From positions 186,001 to 250,000 of the forward strand of contig JACVCC010000002.1 of NCBI GenBank assembly GCA_016742215.1: 64,000 nucleotides of DNA, in the 5' to 3' direction. This DNA is from Brevundimonas sp. Lineage in GTDB: Bacteria; Pseudomonadota; Alphaproteobacteria; Caulobacterales; Caulobacteraceae. The notes below the pieces were generated by a model. The model was not told the DNA's origin and did not search any database. It saw only the letters and a list, made by a program, of their open reading frames with translations. Below, in pieces: positions 45,536-55,267 of this stretch (position 1 is its first letter; each line of letters opens with the position of its first letter). Made by a program: the position numbers and the translations under genes.

Positions 45536-46833
45536 GCCGCGCCGAACACCCGGGCGAACACCGTGTCCACATGCTTGGTGTGGTAGCCGAGGTCGAACAG
45601 GGCCTCGAGGTCGGCGTCCGGCAGGGTCACGCGGTCGTCGCCCTTCAGGAAGTCGATGAACCGGCCCTCGCCGCGCCACACCTTCATCGCGTTCTCCTGA
45701 ACCGCGGCATAGGCGTCCTCGCGGCTGATCCCGGCCTGGGTCAGCGCCAGCATCACTCGCTGCGAGAAGACCAGACCGCCCAGACGGTCGAGGTTCTTCT
45801 GCATGTTCTCCGGATAGATATTCAGACGCTCGATCACGCCGGCCATGCGGTGCAGGGCGAAATCCAGGTGGATGGTCGCGTCCGGGCCGATGCCGCGCTC
45901 GACCGACGAGTGGCTGATGTCGCGCTCGTGCCAGAGGGCGACATTCTCCATCGCCGGCGTCACGGCCGAGCGAACCAGACGGGCCAGACCGGTCAGGTTC
46001 TCGGTCAGGATCGGGTTACGCTTGTGCGGCATCGCCGACGAGCCCTTCTGGCCCTTGTCGAAGAATTCCTCGGCCTCCAGCACCTCGGTGCGCTGCAGGT
46101 GGCGAATCTCGGTGGCCAGTCGCTCGATCGAAGAAGCGACGACGCCCAGCGCCGCGAAATAGGCTGCGTGTCGGTCGCGCGGGATCACCTGGGTCGAGAC
46201 CGGCTCGACCTGCAGGCCCATCTTCTCTGCGACATAGACTTCTACCGCCGGATCGACGTTGGCGAAGGTGCCGACCGCGCCCGAGATGGCGCAGGTGGCG
46301 ATCTCCTCGCGAGCCGTGACCAGACGCTTGCGCGCCCGCTGGAACTCGGCGTGATAGCCGGCCAGCTTCAGGCCGAACGTCACCGGCTCGGCATGGATGC
46401 CATGCGAGCGGCCGACGGTGACCGTGTACTTGTGCTCCTTCGCGCGCGTCTCCAGCGCGGCCAGGACGCGATCCACGCCGCCCAGCAGCAGGTCGGTCGA
46501 ACGGGCCAGTTGCACCGCGAAACAGGTGTCCAGCACGTCCGAGGACGTCATGCCCTGGTGCAGGAAGCGCGCCTCGTCGCCGACGATCTCCGACACATGG
46601 GTCAGGAAGGCGATGACGTCGTGCTTGGTGGTGCGCTCGATCTCGTCGATCCGGTCGGCGTCGAAGACGGCGTCCTTTCCCTTGGCCCAGATCGCGTCCG
46701 CCGACTCGGTCGGGATGACGCCCAGTTCGGCCATCTTGGTCGCGGCGTGAGCCTCGATCTCGAACCAGATCCGGTACTTGGTCTCCTGCGACCAGATGGC
46801 GACGGCGTCGGGGCGGGAATAGCGCGTGATCAT
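45532..46833 (-). CDS. purB: adenylosuccinate lyase
   Basis: This 433-residue enzyme cleaves SAICAR and adenylosuccinate, releasing fumarate. The GRSHGIHAEPVTFG block and the mobile signature loop GSSAMPHKRNPI are present. It is co-translated with the downstream deoxyinosine glycosylase-like gene. Confidence 0.96.
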   Translation of the reverse strand: MITRYSRPDAVAIWSQETKYRIWFEIEAHAATKMAELGVIPTESADAIWAKGKDAVFDADRIDEIERTTKHDVIAFLTHVSEIVGDEARFLHQGMTSSDVLDTCFAVQLARSTDLLLGGVDRVLAALETRAKEHKYTVTVGRSHGIHAEPVTFGLKLAGYHAEFQRARKRLVTAREEIATCAISGAVGTFANVDPAVEVYVAEKMGLQVEPVSTQVIPRDRHAAYFAALGVVASSIERLATEIRHLQRTEVLEAEEFFDKGQKGSSAMPHKRNPILTENLTGLARLVRSAVTPAMENVALWHERDISHSSVERGIGPDATIHLDFALHRMAGVIERLNIYPENMQKNLDRLGGLVFSQRVMLALTQAGISREDAYAAVQENAMKVWRGEGRFIDFLKGDDRVTLPDADLEALFDLGYHTKHVDTVFARVFGAA

Positions 46834-46962
46834 GGACGCGCGGTGTCACGGCAGGGGGCGTTCGAGTCAAGCGCCGCTTGTGATTCCGTGCCCGAAACTC
46901 GTCCTCGAGGACATGGCGCGGGTCGCTGGCTGCCCGTATGAGAGGCGCAGAGGGAGACCGCC

Positions 46963-47607
46963 ATGGAACTGATCATCGGACCGCGCCTGTATTCGACCTG
47001 GTCGCTGCGGCCATGGCTGGTGCTCAAACGCTGCGGCGCGCAATTCGAGACGACCGAGATCGATATCTACTCCGACGCCGGCCAGGCCGAGCTGGAGCGA
47101 ATCTCGCCGTCCCGCCTCGTGCCCCTGCTGAAGGTCGATGGCGAAACGGTCTGGGACTCCATGGCCATTTCCGTCTGGGCGGCCGAGCGCTACCCGAATG
47201 CGAAGCTGTGGCCCGCCGATCCGCACGCCCGCTGGCTGGCCCGCTCGGCCGCCTGTGAGATGCACGGCGGCTTCATGGCGCTGCGAACCCACTGCGGTAT
47301 GGGCCCGGACCACACCATGGTCGGCCCGGATCGTTCGCCTCCGCCGACGGGAGAGGGCCTTGAGCGCGACATCCGCAGGCTGGTTTCCCTGTTTATGGAG
47401 ATGCGCGCGCGCTTCGGCTCAGGCGGTCCGTACCTGTTCGGGGAATGGTCGATCCCGGACGCCTTTTTCACCCCGGTGGCGACCCGCTTCCGGCACTTCC
47501 AGATCGATCTGTCGGCTTACGGCGATGACGGCTCGGCACGGGCCTATTGCGAGGCCCTTCTGGCCCAGCCCGACTTCCTTCAGTGGTCGGCGGAAGCGTT
47601 GCGTTAA
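46963..47607 (+). CDS. glutathione S-transferase family protein
   Basis: The 214-residue protein has a thioredoxin-like N-terminal domain (1-80) with the catalytic-type Ser/Tyr region YSTWSLRPWLVLK, a cis-Pro block SRLVPLLKVDG and the glutathione-binding WDSMAI, and a helical C-terminal domain (about 85-210). It resembles zeta- or maleylacetoacetate-isomerase-like GSTs. Substrate unknown. Confidence 0.9.
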   Translation: MELIIGPRLYSTWSLRPWLVLKRCGAQFETTEIDIYSDAGQAELERISPSRLVPLLKVDGETVWDSMAISVWAAERYPNAKLWPADPHARWLARSAACEMHGGFMALRTHCGMGPDHTMVGPDRSPPPTGEGLERDIRRLVSLFMEMRARFGSGGPYLFGEWSIPDAFFTPVATRFRHFQIDLSAYGDDGSARAYCEALLAQPDFLQWSAEALR

Positions 47608-47686
47608 CCGCACACCGGAACCGGGATTTAAGACAACGGCGGTATCTTCGGACCTTCACGAGCGCACCTGCGTTCAGAGGTCTGCC

Positions 47687-47797
47687 ATGTCCATGCCAGT
47701 CGAACAGCCCGCGACGCGCCGCCCCAGCCTGATGGTCTATGGGCTGATGATCGTCATCGCCTGCTGCCTGCCGGCCCTGCTGCTGGCTGGCATCTAG
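47687..47797 (+). CDS. 36-residue single-helix membrane protein
   Basis: After a CAGAGG site, the small frame encodes a basic N-terminus (ATRRPS) and one hydrophobic helix (about 15-35, with LMVYGLMIVIACCLPALLLAG). It ends two bases before the stop of the convergent transglycosylase gene. Too short for confident family assignment. Confidence 0.5.
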   Translation: MSMPVEQPATRRPSLMVYGLMIVIACCLPALLLAGI

Positions 47798-47799
47798 CC

Positions 47800-49464
47800 T
47801 CAGCCGCCGGTCGTCGGGACCGAGGCTACTTCCATCGGCTGTGCCGGTGGCGGCGGAGGCGGAACATAGTCCAGCGCCAGCGGAACCCGCGTCGCCCCCG
47901 AGGCGACCGCGTCCAGCGTGTGCAGCGGGCGGCCGTTCATGCGCTGATAGATCCAGTAGGCCGCCACGACCTTCTCGACGTAGTCCCGCGCCTGCGGCAC
48001 GTCGATCGTCTCGATCAGAAGCAGGGGGTCTGCATCCGGGCCCAGCTTGCGCACCGCCGCCATCATCGGTCCCGGCCCGGCATTGTAGGACGCCGCCACG
48101 CGCAGCAGGTCGCCGTCGATGGCCGGCAGGGCGAGAACGCGATGGATGTAGGTCTGACCCAGGCGGGCGTTGATGTTCGGCTCGAACAGCCGCTCCGGTG
48201 AGCTGACGAAACCCCGGTCTCCGGTCATCTCCGCCGCGGTCGTCGGCATCACCTGCATAAGGCCATAGGCTCCGGCGCCGGAGCGGGCACGCGGATTGAA
48301 ACCGGTCTCCTTGCGGGCAATGGCGTAGACCAGCGAACGTTCGACCACGAAGCCGCCGTCCGGCTGGATGTCCGGCTGCGGATAGCGATCCGCGTCGATC
48401 CGGCGGGACTCGTTGTCGTTGCCGAAGACGCGCGGGCCGATGATCCGGCCCAGGGCGACCCACATCTGGCGGGCGCGGTCGGTTACGGCAGACCGCATTC
48501 CCGTCCGAAGCTCGTCGCGGGCGTCGCTGCGGCGGCCGATCTCCAGATAGGCCACGGTCCGGCGCGCGCGCGGGTCCTCCTGCAGGAAGGCTTCAAGCTC
48601 TTCGGCATCGACGCCGATCGGCTCGTCGGCGCTATACGACGCCCGTTGCAGGGTCGCCGCCTCATAGGCGGTGGGCCCCATGTTCAGGATCGTCGGTTCC
48701 TCGCCGAGCTGTCGCAGGGCGATCTGGCCGTAGAAGGTCGCCGGCCACTCGGCGGCGCGGCGCAGCAGAGGCTGGACGCGGTCCTGCTGGCTGGAACGAC
48801 CGGCGGAACGCGCGGCCCAGAAGGCGGCGCCGGCCCGAATCCAGCCGTCCTCGGTCGGATCGTCCAGCACGCGTTGGAAGGCGGTGGTCGCTGCGCCGTA
48901 TTCGCCGAGCCGATAGTTGGCCAGCCCGACCGTCCACCAGTCCCCGACCTCGTGGCCCAGCGCGACCGCGCCGGTCAGATCGTCCCGGTTCAGCGCGACC
49001 CGCGCGGCCTTCATCGGGTCGCCCTCGGTGTTCTGGCCGGCGGCCGACGCCGCGGCCCAGCTGCGGTTCGAGAACCGCGAAGGGCGACGCGGCTCCGGAG
49101 CGCCGTCCGGACGGCGACGCATGGCCAGATTGTAGGCCCGGTCGGCCACGGGCAGGTCCGAGTAGTTCTCCAGCCAGGCGGCCAGTTCGTCGTAGGTCGC
49201 GGAATAGTCGGCGTGGAACAGGCGCTCGAACTCGACCTGACCCAGCAGGACGCGGTCCTGGGCCTGCATGGCCGAGGCGCGAGCGGCATCCAGATCGCCA
49301 CGGCGCAGGGCATCGAAAGCGGTGGTGTAGCTCAGTCGATCCGCAGCGCTCAGGGCCGTGGGCGCGCGGCGACCGTTCTCGTCGGCATGGGCCGCGCCCG
49401 CGATCGCGGACAGCACAATGGCCAGCGTCGGCGCGAGGATCGCGCGGCGGAAATTCACAGGCAC
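47800..49464 (-). CDS. periplasmic soluble lytic transglycosylase
   Basis: This 554-residue protein has a signal peptide (about 1-28, ending GAAHAD), a large helical superhelical region (about 40-380) and a C-terminal SLT domain: the catalytic Glu in AIARKETGFNPRARSGAGAYG, then MQVMPTTAAEM and VAASYNAGPGPMMAAVRK. It cleaves peptidoglycan glycan strands. The start at GTG 49464 keeps the signal peptide. Confidence 0.92.
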   Translation of the reverse strand: MPVNFRRAILAPTLAIVLSAIAGAAHADENGRRAPTALSAADRLSYTTAFDALRRGDLDAARASAMQAQDRVLLGQVEFERLFHADYSATYDELAAWLENYSDLPVADRAYNLAMRRRPDGAPEPRRPSRFSNRSWAAASAAGQNTEGDPMKAARVALNRDDLTGAVALGHEVGDWWTVGLANYRLGEYGAATTAFQRVLDDPTEDGWIRAGAAFWAARSAGRSSQQDRVQPLLRRAAEWPATFYGQIALRQLGEEPTILNMGPTAYEAATLQRASYSADEPIGVDAEELEAFLQEDPRARRTVAYLEIGRRSDARDELRTGMRSAVTDRARQMWVALGRIIGPRVFGNDNESRRIDADRYPQPDIQPDGGFVVERSLVYAIARKETGFNPRARSGAGAYGLMQVMPTTAAEMTGDRGFVSSPERLFEPNINARLGQTYIHRVLALPAIDGDLLRVAASYNAGPGPMMAAVRKLGPDADPLLLIETIDVPQARDYVEKVVAAYWIYQRMNGRPLHTLDAVASGATRVPLALDYVPPPPPPAQPMEVASVPTTGG

Positions 49465-49599
49465 TGAGGCGGCCCCCCTGAGAGCGGCGGATCGTCCCGA
49501 AGTGATCCGTGTGCCGCTGTTCGTTCGGTCGTCAGGCCAGAAAGGCGCCACGCCCCCGACCCATGTCAAGATTTCCCCGATTTTTGGGGCGGTTTTGAG

Positions 49600-50406
49600 T
49601 CAGTCCGATGAACGAGCTTGGCCGTCGGATTCGAGCTTGGCCGCCAGCTCCAGCAGGTCGCCCCACACCGCCTTCTTGGCCATCGGCGTGCGCAGCAGGA
49701 AGGCGGGATGCAGGGTCGGCATGACCGGCGCGGAGACGTTCCCCTCGGCCAGTCGCCATTCCTTCCACTGCCCGCGCAGCTTCATGATGCCCTCATCTGC
49801 CGACAGGACCGACTTCGACGAGGCTGCGCCCAGCAGCAGGACGACCTTCGGCTGCAACAGGGCGAAGGTCCGCTCCAGGAAGGGCATGCAGGCGGCCTGC
49901 TCGGCCGGCGTTGGCGTCCGGTTGCCCGGCGGCCGCCAGTAGACGGTGTTGGTGATGAAGACCCGGCCCTCCAGCCCGGCTTCGCGCAGCATCCGGTCCA
50001 GCAACTGGCCGGCCTTGCCGACGAACGGCTGGCCGCGCTGGTCCTCTTCCGCCCCGGGACCCTCGCCGACAATCAGCACCGGCGCCTGCGGATTGCCTCG
50101 TGCGAACACCGCCTGCCGCGCACCCATCCCTTTCAGCGGGCAGCCGTCGAAGCCGGCAATGGCCGCGGCCAGTTCGTCCAGTGTGTTCGCGCCGGCCGCA
50201 AGCCGTCGCGCCTCGGCCGCGGCATCGCCGGTCGCGGGAGCAGCCACCACTGACGCCGTCGCCTTCGCCACCGCCTTGACCGCCGGGGGCGGCGCGACAT
50301 GGGTGCGGTCGACCGGCACGTCGCCGTAGCAGGCGTCCACGCCCGCATCGCGCCAGAAGGCGAGCAGGCTTTCGGTCGAGGCGCTGTCGGAAAGGGCGGG
50401 AGTCAT
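49600..50406 (-). CDS. family-4-like uracil-DNA glycosylase
   Basis: This 268-residue protein has a variable N-terminal 100 residues and a UdgA-type core: VGEGPGAEEDQRGQPFVG (active site), ITNTVYWRPPGNRTP and MPTLHPAFLLR. Alphaproteobacterial members keep Cys in GCPLKG and ACMPF, possible iron-sulphur ligands. I chose the ATG at 50406. It is divergent from the ETF-QO gene. Confidence 0.9.
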   Translation of the reverse strand: MTPALSDSASTESLLAFWRDAGVDACYGDVPVDRTHVAPPPAVKAVAKATASVVAAPATGDAAAEARRLAAGANTLDELAAAIAGFDGCPLKGMGARQAVFARGNPQAPVLIVGEGPGAEEDQRGQPFVGKAGQLLDRMLREAGLEGRVFITNTVYWRPPGNRTPTPAEQAACMPFLERTFALLQPKVVLLLGAASSKSVLSADEGIMKLRGQWKEWRLAEGNVSAPVMPTLHPAFLLRTPMAKKAVWGDLLELAAKLESDGQARSSD

Positions 50407-50504
50407 CACGGTCCGCACAGGGATAGTCCTTGACCGACCTCGCGTCACCTTCGGATAAGGCGCATAAGCAAGAGACCACAACGACGACGAGGGAATTCAG
50501 GGGC

Positions 50505-52262
50505 ATGGCTGAAGTCGAGATCGAAGGCGGCGCGACCAACGCCTGGCAGGAAGCCGTCATCGACAAGCTGCCCCCGGCCGAAGCCCTTGCGGGCGTCGAG
50601 CGCGAAGTCATGGAGTATGACGTCGTCATCGTCGGCGGCGGCCCCGCTGGCCTCTCGGCCGCCATTCGCCTGAAGCAGCGGGCGGAAAAGGACGGCAAGG
50701 ACATCAGCGTCGCCGTGCTGGAGAAGTCAGCCGAGATCGGCGGCCACATCCTGTCCGGCGCCGTGATCGACCCCCGCGCCCTGAACGAGCTGTTCCCCGA
50801 CTGGAAGGAACGCGGCGCGCCCCTCGAGACCCCGGTCACGAAGGATCGCTTCCTGGTGCTGGGTCCGGCAGGCGAGGTCTCGCTGCCGATGTTCGCCTTC
50901 CCGCCGTTCATGCACAATCACGGCTGCTACATCGCCTCGCTGGGCAATGTGACCCGCTGGCTGGCCGAGCAGGCCGAGGCCATGGGCGTCGAGGTTTATC
51001 CGGGCATGGCCGCGAGCCACGTCGTCTGGGACGAACCCGAAGGTCGGGTGAAGGGCGTCGTCGCCGGCGTCTTCGGCATCGACCGCGAGGGCAAGCCGAC
51101 CGGGGAGTTCCAGCCCGGCATCGAACTGCATGGCAAATACGTCTTCATCGCCGAGGGCGTGCGCGGCTCGCTGGCCAAGACCATCATGGCCCGCCACAAC
51201 CTGTGCGACGACGCCGAACCGCAGAAGTTCGGCATCGGCATCAAGGAGCTGTGGCAGGTCCCGGCCGACAAGCACCAGCCGGGCCTGGCCCAGCACACGA
51301 CCGGCTGGCCGCTGGACGAGTTCACCGGCGGCGGCAGCTTCATGTACCACTTCGGGGACCGTTACGTGGCCATCGGCTACGTCGTGCACCTGAACTACAA
51401 GAACCCGCACCTGTCGCCGTTCGACGAGTTCCAGCGCTTCAAGCACCACCCGGCGGTGGCCGAGCATCTGGAGGGCGGCACGCGCGTCTCCTACGGCGCC
51501 CGCGCCATCACCGAGGGCGGCTTCCAGTCGGTGCCGAAACTGGCCTTCCCGGGCGGCGCCCTGATCGGTTGCTCTGCCGGCTTCGTGAACGTCCCGCGCA
51601 TCAAGGGCAGCCACAACGCCATGAAGACGGGCATGCTGGCCGCCGACGCCGCCTATGACGCCGTCATGGACGGCCGCTCGGGCGATCGTCTGGACGCTTA
51701 CCAGACCGCCTATGAGAAGAGCTGGGTCTACAAGGAACTGAAGCTCGTCCGGAACGCCAAACCCCTGCTGTCGAAGCTGGGCACGACGTTCGGTGGCGCG
51801 TTCGGCCTGTTCGACATGTGGGTCCAGACCGTGACCGGCGGCTTCTCCTTCTTTGGCACGATGAAGCACGGCAAGACCGACGCCGCCTCGACCGGCAAGG
51901 CCGCCGACCACAAGCCGATCGCCTATCCCAAGCCGGACGGAAAGCTGTCGTTCGACAAGCTGTCGTCGGTCTTCATCTCGAACACCAACCATGCCGAGGA
52001 CCAGCCGGCGCACCTGAAGTTGCTGGACCCTTCCGTGCCGATCCGCGTGAACCTGCCGAAGTTTGGTGAGCCGGCCCGGCTCTACTGCCCGGCGGGCGTC
52101 TACGAAGTGCTGTACGACGAGGACGGCAAGTCGAACCCGCGGTTCCAGATCAATGCCCAGAACTGCGTCCACTGCAAAACCTGCGACATCAAGGATCCGT
52201 CGCAGAACATCGTGTGGACCACGCCGGAAGGTGCGGGCGGACCGAACTATCCGAATATGTGA
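50505..52262 (+). CDS. electron-transfer flavoprotein-ubiquinone oxidoreductase
   Basis: The 585-residue membrane-associated flavo/iron-sulphur protein passes electrons from ETF to ubiquinone. A FAD GGGPAGLSAAIR loop lies near residue 45, GGHILSGAVIDPRAL follows and the C-terminus has the 4Fe-4S ligands CPAGVYEV and CVHCKTCDIKDP. The ATG at 50505 has an upstream GAGGGA/GGGG site; a TTG at 50430 would add 25 low-complexity residues. It is followed by a TPR protein gene after 65 bases. Confidence 0.94.
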   Translation: MAEVEIEGGATNAWQEAVIDKLPPAEALAGVEREVMEYDVVIVGGGPAGLSAAIRLKQRAEKDGKDISVAVLEKSAEIGGHILSGAVIDPRALNELFPDWKERGAPLETPVTKDRFLVLGPAGEVSLPMFAFPPFMHNHGCYIASLGNVTRWLAEQAEAMGVEVYPGMAASHVVWDEPEGRVKGVVAGVFGIDREGKPTGEFQPGIELHGKYVFIAEGVRGSLAKTIMARHNLCDDAEPQKFGIGIKELWQVPADKHQPGLAQHTTGWPLDEFTGGGSFMYHFGDRYVAIGYVVHLNYKNPHLSPFDEFQRFKHHPAVAEHLEGGTRVSYGARAITEGGFQSVPKLAFPGGALIGCSAGFVNVPRIKGSHNAMKTGMLAADAAYDAVMDGRSGDRLDAYQTAYEKSWVYKELKLVRNAKPLLSKLGTTFGGAFGLFDMWVQTVTGGFSFFGTMKHGKTDAASTGKAADHKPIAYPKPDGKLSFDKLSSVFISNTNHAEDQPAHLKLLDPSVPIRVNLPKFGEPARLYCPAGVYEVLYDEDGKSNPRFQINAQNCVHCKTCDIKDPSQNIVWTTPEGAGGPNYPNM

Positions 52263-52327
52263 CGAAAACGGTCAGGCGCGGGCGAGGGGCCTTGTCGGCG
52301 CCTCATAAAGCGGAAAAGGTCGGCGTC

Positions 52328-54175
52328 ATGCGTCACGCCTCTCTCCGCCTCGTCCTGACTGCCAGCGTCGCCCTGATCGCGCTTCCCGCCTTCGCTCAGG
52401 AGGCTCCGGTCGTCGTGCCCGCGCCTCAGGAAGGCGCGCCGGCGGTGATCATCGAGGATCCGAACGCGCCACCCGAGGCGCTGCCTGCGGAGGTGCCGAC
52501 CGAGGAGCCCGTCGCCGAGCCCGAGGCCCCTGCACCGCCGATCCCGGCCGTCTGGGCGCCGGTTCCGACCGATGCCCAGGGCAATTCGGCGTACGGCCTC
52601 TACCTGTCGGGCCGCGTGGCTGCGATCCGCGGCGATCGCGCCGAAGCGGCGGAACTCCTGACCCGCAGTCAGGCCCTGACGCCCGAACAGCCGGCGCTCG
52701 GCGATCACGCCTTCCGCGAAGGACTGTTCGCCGGTGACCTCGACGCCGTCGTCCGCCTGACGCCGACAGTCCAGGAAACGCCGCTGCTGGCCGAGACCGG
52801 CCGCATCATCAATGTGGTGCAGACGCTCGCGCGCGGCGACGGCCGCGCCGCATATCGGGCGCTCCAGAACCAGCCCTTCGTTCCGCCCTTCGCCCACATC
52901 GCCCGCTATCTGACACCAGCCGTCGCCCTGGCCGCCGGCGACCTCGACACCGCGCTGGCTCCGGTCGAGTCGACCCAGAACGGGGCCGAAACCCTGATCC
53001 TCAAGCTGGAACGGGCCCGCGCGCTCGAAACCCGCCGTCGTCACGACGAGGCCGATCAGGAGTACCAGTCCCTGATGGCCCTGCCGGGCGGCGCCCAGCT
53101 GTTCGGGGTCGACTATGGCGAATTCCTCGAGCGCCGCCGCCGCCGTGACGACGCCATCGCTATCTATGAGCAGGCCCTGAACGGCCAGCAGGGCGAGATC
53201 CGCCTGCTGACGGCCCTGCAGCGTGTCCGGGCCAACGGACGCGCACCGACCTTGCCGACGCCGCAGCAGACGGCCTCGGACGCCCTTCAGTTCGCCGCGA
53301 TCTGGACCACCCACGACGAGGCGCACGAGCTGTCGGTCATCTATCTGCGCATGGCGCAGAGCCTCGCGCCCGGCGACCTGGTCTCCCTGCGCCTCGGCCA
53401 CGCCCTTGCGGCGGCCCAGCAGGAAGGCCCTGCGCGGCAGGTCTTCGCCGGCATCAGCCAGGCCGACCCGGTCCTGTACGCGGGCGCCCAGTACAATCTG
53501 GCGCAGAGCTGGCAGCGCGAGGAAAACGGAGAGCAGGCGATCGCCGCCCTGCGCCGCGCCGACGCCGCCGTGCCCGACCAGCTTCTGGTCCAGCACGGCC
53601 TCGCCGCCCAGCTGATCGCTCTGGAGCGGAACGGTGAGGCGCTTGAGGTGCTGAACCGGCCGTCGATGAACGGGGCGAACCAGCCCGGTCCGGTACGCTT
53701 CCTGCGCGGCGCCGCTTTGGAGCGTCTGGGCCGCATCGACGAGGCCGAGACGGAGCTCTGGACCGCTCTCCAGACCAGCCCGGAAGACCCGATGATGCTG
53801 AATCATCTCGGCTATCTCTGGGTCGACAGCGGCCGTCGGGTCGAGCAGGGCGCGGAAATGATCGCCCGCGCCCACGCCGCCGATCCCGAGAACGGCAACA
53901 TCCAGGACTCGCTCGGCTGGGCCCAGTTCCGTCAGGGCCAGTACGAGACCGCGGTGGAGACCCTCGAGGGCGCCGTCGCCAAGGAGCCCGCCAACGCCGA
54001 GATCGTGGACCATCTGGGCGACGCCTACTGGCAGGTCGGCCGCCGCCGCGAGGCCGAGTGGCAGTGGAGCCGGGTCCTGACCCTGGAGCCCGAAGCCGAA
54101 CGTCGCGCCGAGGTGCAGCAGAAGCTCGAGGACGGCCTGCCGGTCCAGATCCCGGTCACCGGCGCCCGGCCCTGA
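52328..54175 (+). CDS. periplasmic TPR-repeat protein
   Basis: This 615-residue protein has a signal peptide (about 1-23, ending ALPAFAQ), an acidic Pro-rich stretch (24-82) and a long series of TPR-like helical pairs (about 85-600), with clearer repeats near the C-terminus (AQFRQGQYETAVETLEGAVA). TPR arrays bind other proteins. It is followed after two bases by ispE. Role unknown. Confidence 0.85.
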   Translation: MRHASLRLVLTASVALIALPAFAQEAPVVVPAPQEGAPAVIIEDPNAPPEALPAEVPTEEPVAEPEAPAPPIPAVWAPVPTDAQGNSAYGLYLSGRVAAIRGDRAEAAELLTRSQALTPEQPALGDHAFREGLFAGDLDAVVRLTPTVQETPLLAETGRIINVVQTLARGDGRAAYRALQNQPFVPPFAHIARYLTPAVALAAGDLDTALAPVESTQNGAETLILKLERARALETRRRHDEADQEYQSLMALPGGAQLFGVDYGEFLERRRRRDDAIAIYEQALNGQQGEIRLLTALQRVRANGRAPTLPTPQQTASDALQFAAIWTTHDEAHELSVIYLRMAQSLAPGDLVSLRLGHALAAAQQEGPARQVFAGISQADPVLYAGAQYNLAQSWQREENGEQAIAALRRADAAVPDQLLVQHGLAAQLIALERNGEALEVLNRPSMNGANQPGPVRFLRGAALERLGRIDEAETELWTALQTSPEDPMMLNHLGYLWVDSGRRVEQGAEMIARAHAADPENGNIQDSLGWAQFRQGQYETAVETLEGAVAKEPANAEIVDHLGDAYWQVGRRREAEWQWSRVLTLEPEAERRAEVQQKLEDGLPVQIPVTGARP

Positions 54176-54177
54176 TC

Positions 54178-55044
54178 GTGGCGGACTCCGCCACCCTCGC
54201 GCCCGCCAAGGTCAATCTGTTCCTGCACGTCGGCCCTCTGGATGCCGACGGCTATCATCCGCTGGCCAGCCTGGTCGCCTTCGCCGACGTCGGAGACCGC
54301 ATCTCGGTGAAGCCCGCCGGCGGCCTGTCGCTGGCGGTTACCGGTCCTTTTGGCGAAGCGCTGGCGGCCGGAGCGGACAATCTCGTCTTGCGCGCCGTCC
54401 GCGCCCTGGGTGAAGCGGCCGGGATCGGCGAACCGGCGCTGGCCTTCACGCTCGACAAGCGCCTGCCGATTGCGGCCGGCCTCGGCGGCGGATCGTCGGA
54501 CGCCGGCGCCGCCCTGAAGCTGGCCCGCGATGCGCTTGGCCTGTCGCTGGATGATGACGCCCTCGCCGACATCGCGGGTCGGATCGGCGCTGACGGTCCG
54601 ATGTGCCTGCACGCCCGCGCCGCCTGGGCCGGGGGCAGGGGAGACCGCCTGCGTTTCGAGCCGGCCCTGCCGCCCCTGCCGGCGCTTCTGGTCAATCCCG
54701 GCGTGCCGTCCCCCACCGGCGCGGTCTATGGCGCCTACGACGCCGGCCTCCCCGCCGACGCAGACTTCCCGCCGCCGCCAGTCGACTGGTCGCCCGCTGC
54801 CGTCACCGGCTGGCTGGCGCGGCAGAGGAACGATCTTGAGGCTTCCGCTGTCGCCCTCTCGCCGGCCATCGGCGAGGCGCTGGCCACAGTCCGCGACCTG
54901 CCCGGCGCGCGTCTGACGCGGATGTCCGGCTCCGGCGCCACCGTCTTCGCCTTGTTCGACGATCTGGCGAGCGCCCGTGCCGCCGGTTCATTGCTGGCAA
55001 ATGCCCGGCCCGAATGGTGGATCGCGGCCGCCAGTCTGCGCTAG
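54178..55044 (+). CDS. ispE: 4-diphosphocytidyl-2-C-methyl-D-erythritol kinase
   Basis: This 288-residue GHMP kinase phosphorylates CDP-ME in the MEP isoprenoid path. APAKVNLFLHVG, the ATP loop PIAAGLGGGSSDAGAAL and MSGSGATVFALF are diagnostic. GTG is the start, two bases after the TPR gene stop. Confidence 0.95.
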   Translation: MADSATLAPAKVNLFLHVGPLDADGYHPLASLVAFADVGDRISVKPAGGLSLAVTGPFGEALAAGADNLVLRAVRALGEAAGIGEPALAFTLDKRLPIAAGLGGGSSDAGAALKLARDALGLSLDDDALADIAGRIGADGPMCLHARAAWAGGRGDRLRFEPALPPLPALLVNPGVPSPTGAVYGAYDAGLPADADFPPPPVDWSPAAVTGWLARQRNDLEASAVALSPAIGEALATVRDLPGARLTRMSGSGATVFALFDDLASARAAGSLLANARPEWWIAAASLR

Positions 55045-55267
55045 ATCGGGTGGCGGCTCGGGCGAAGTTTGACGTCTGCCCGGCAATATAGTGAAGCTGC
55101 CATCAAATAGTCACTTAGCAGCCTTGGCCATTACTCTCCCGTTCATTGTGTAGTTCCGCAGTGGAACCGAACGGTATCGTCAGGGCTTGAACGCTGCAGT
55201 TCCGCTTATTGAGGCCGCGGCCTGACTCCCCTGCGCGGCTGTTCAATCCATGCACAGGGATACTGTC
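55045..55267. other. 223-base intergenic region before the fasciclin gene
   Basis: No coding frame fits. It contains TTGACG and TATAGT that are only 12 bases apart, so not a standard promoter, and a GGAAC that lacks a properly spaced partner for an ECF sigma site. I see no RNA gene. Confidence 0.4.

Noticed and set aside
46867..47313. Minus-strand frame opposite the GST gene
   Set aside because: Overlaps the clear GST reading frame and has antisense-like composition.
55153..55180. Possible ECF/SigT-type GGAAC promoter
   Set aside because: No CGTT element at the required 16-17 base spacing.
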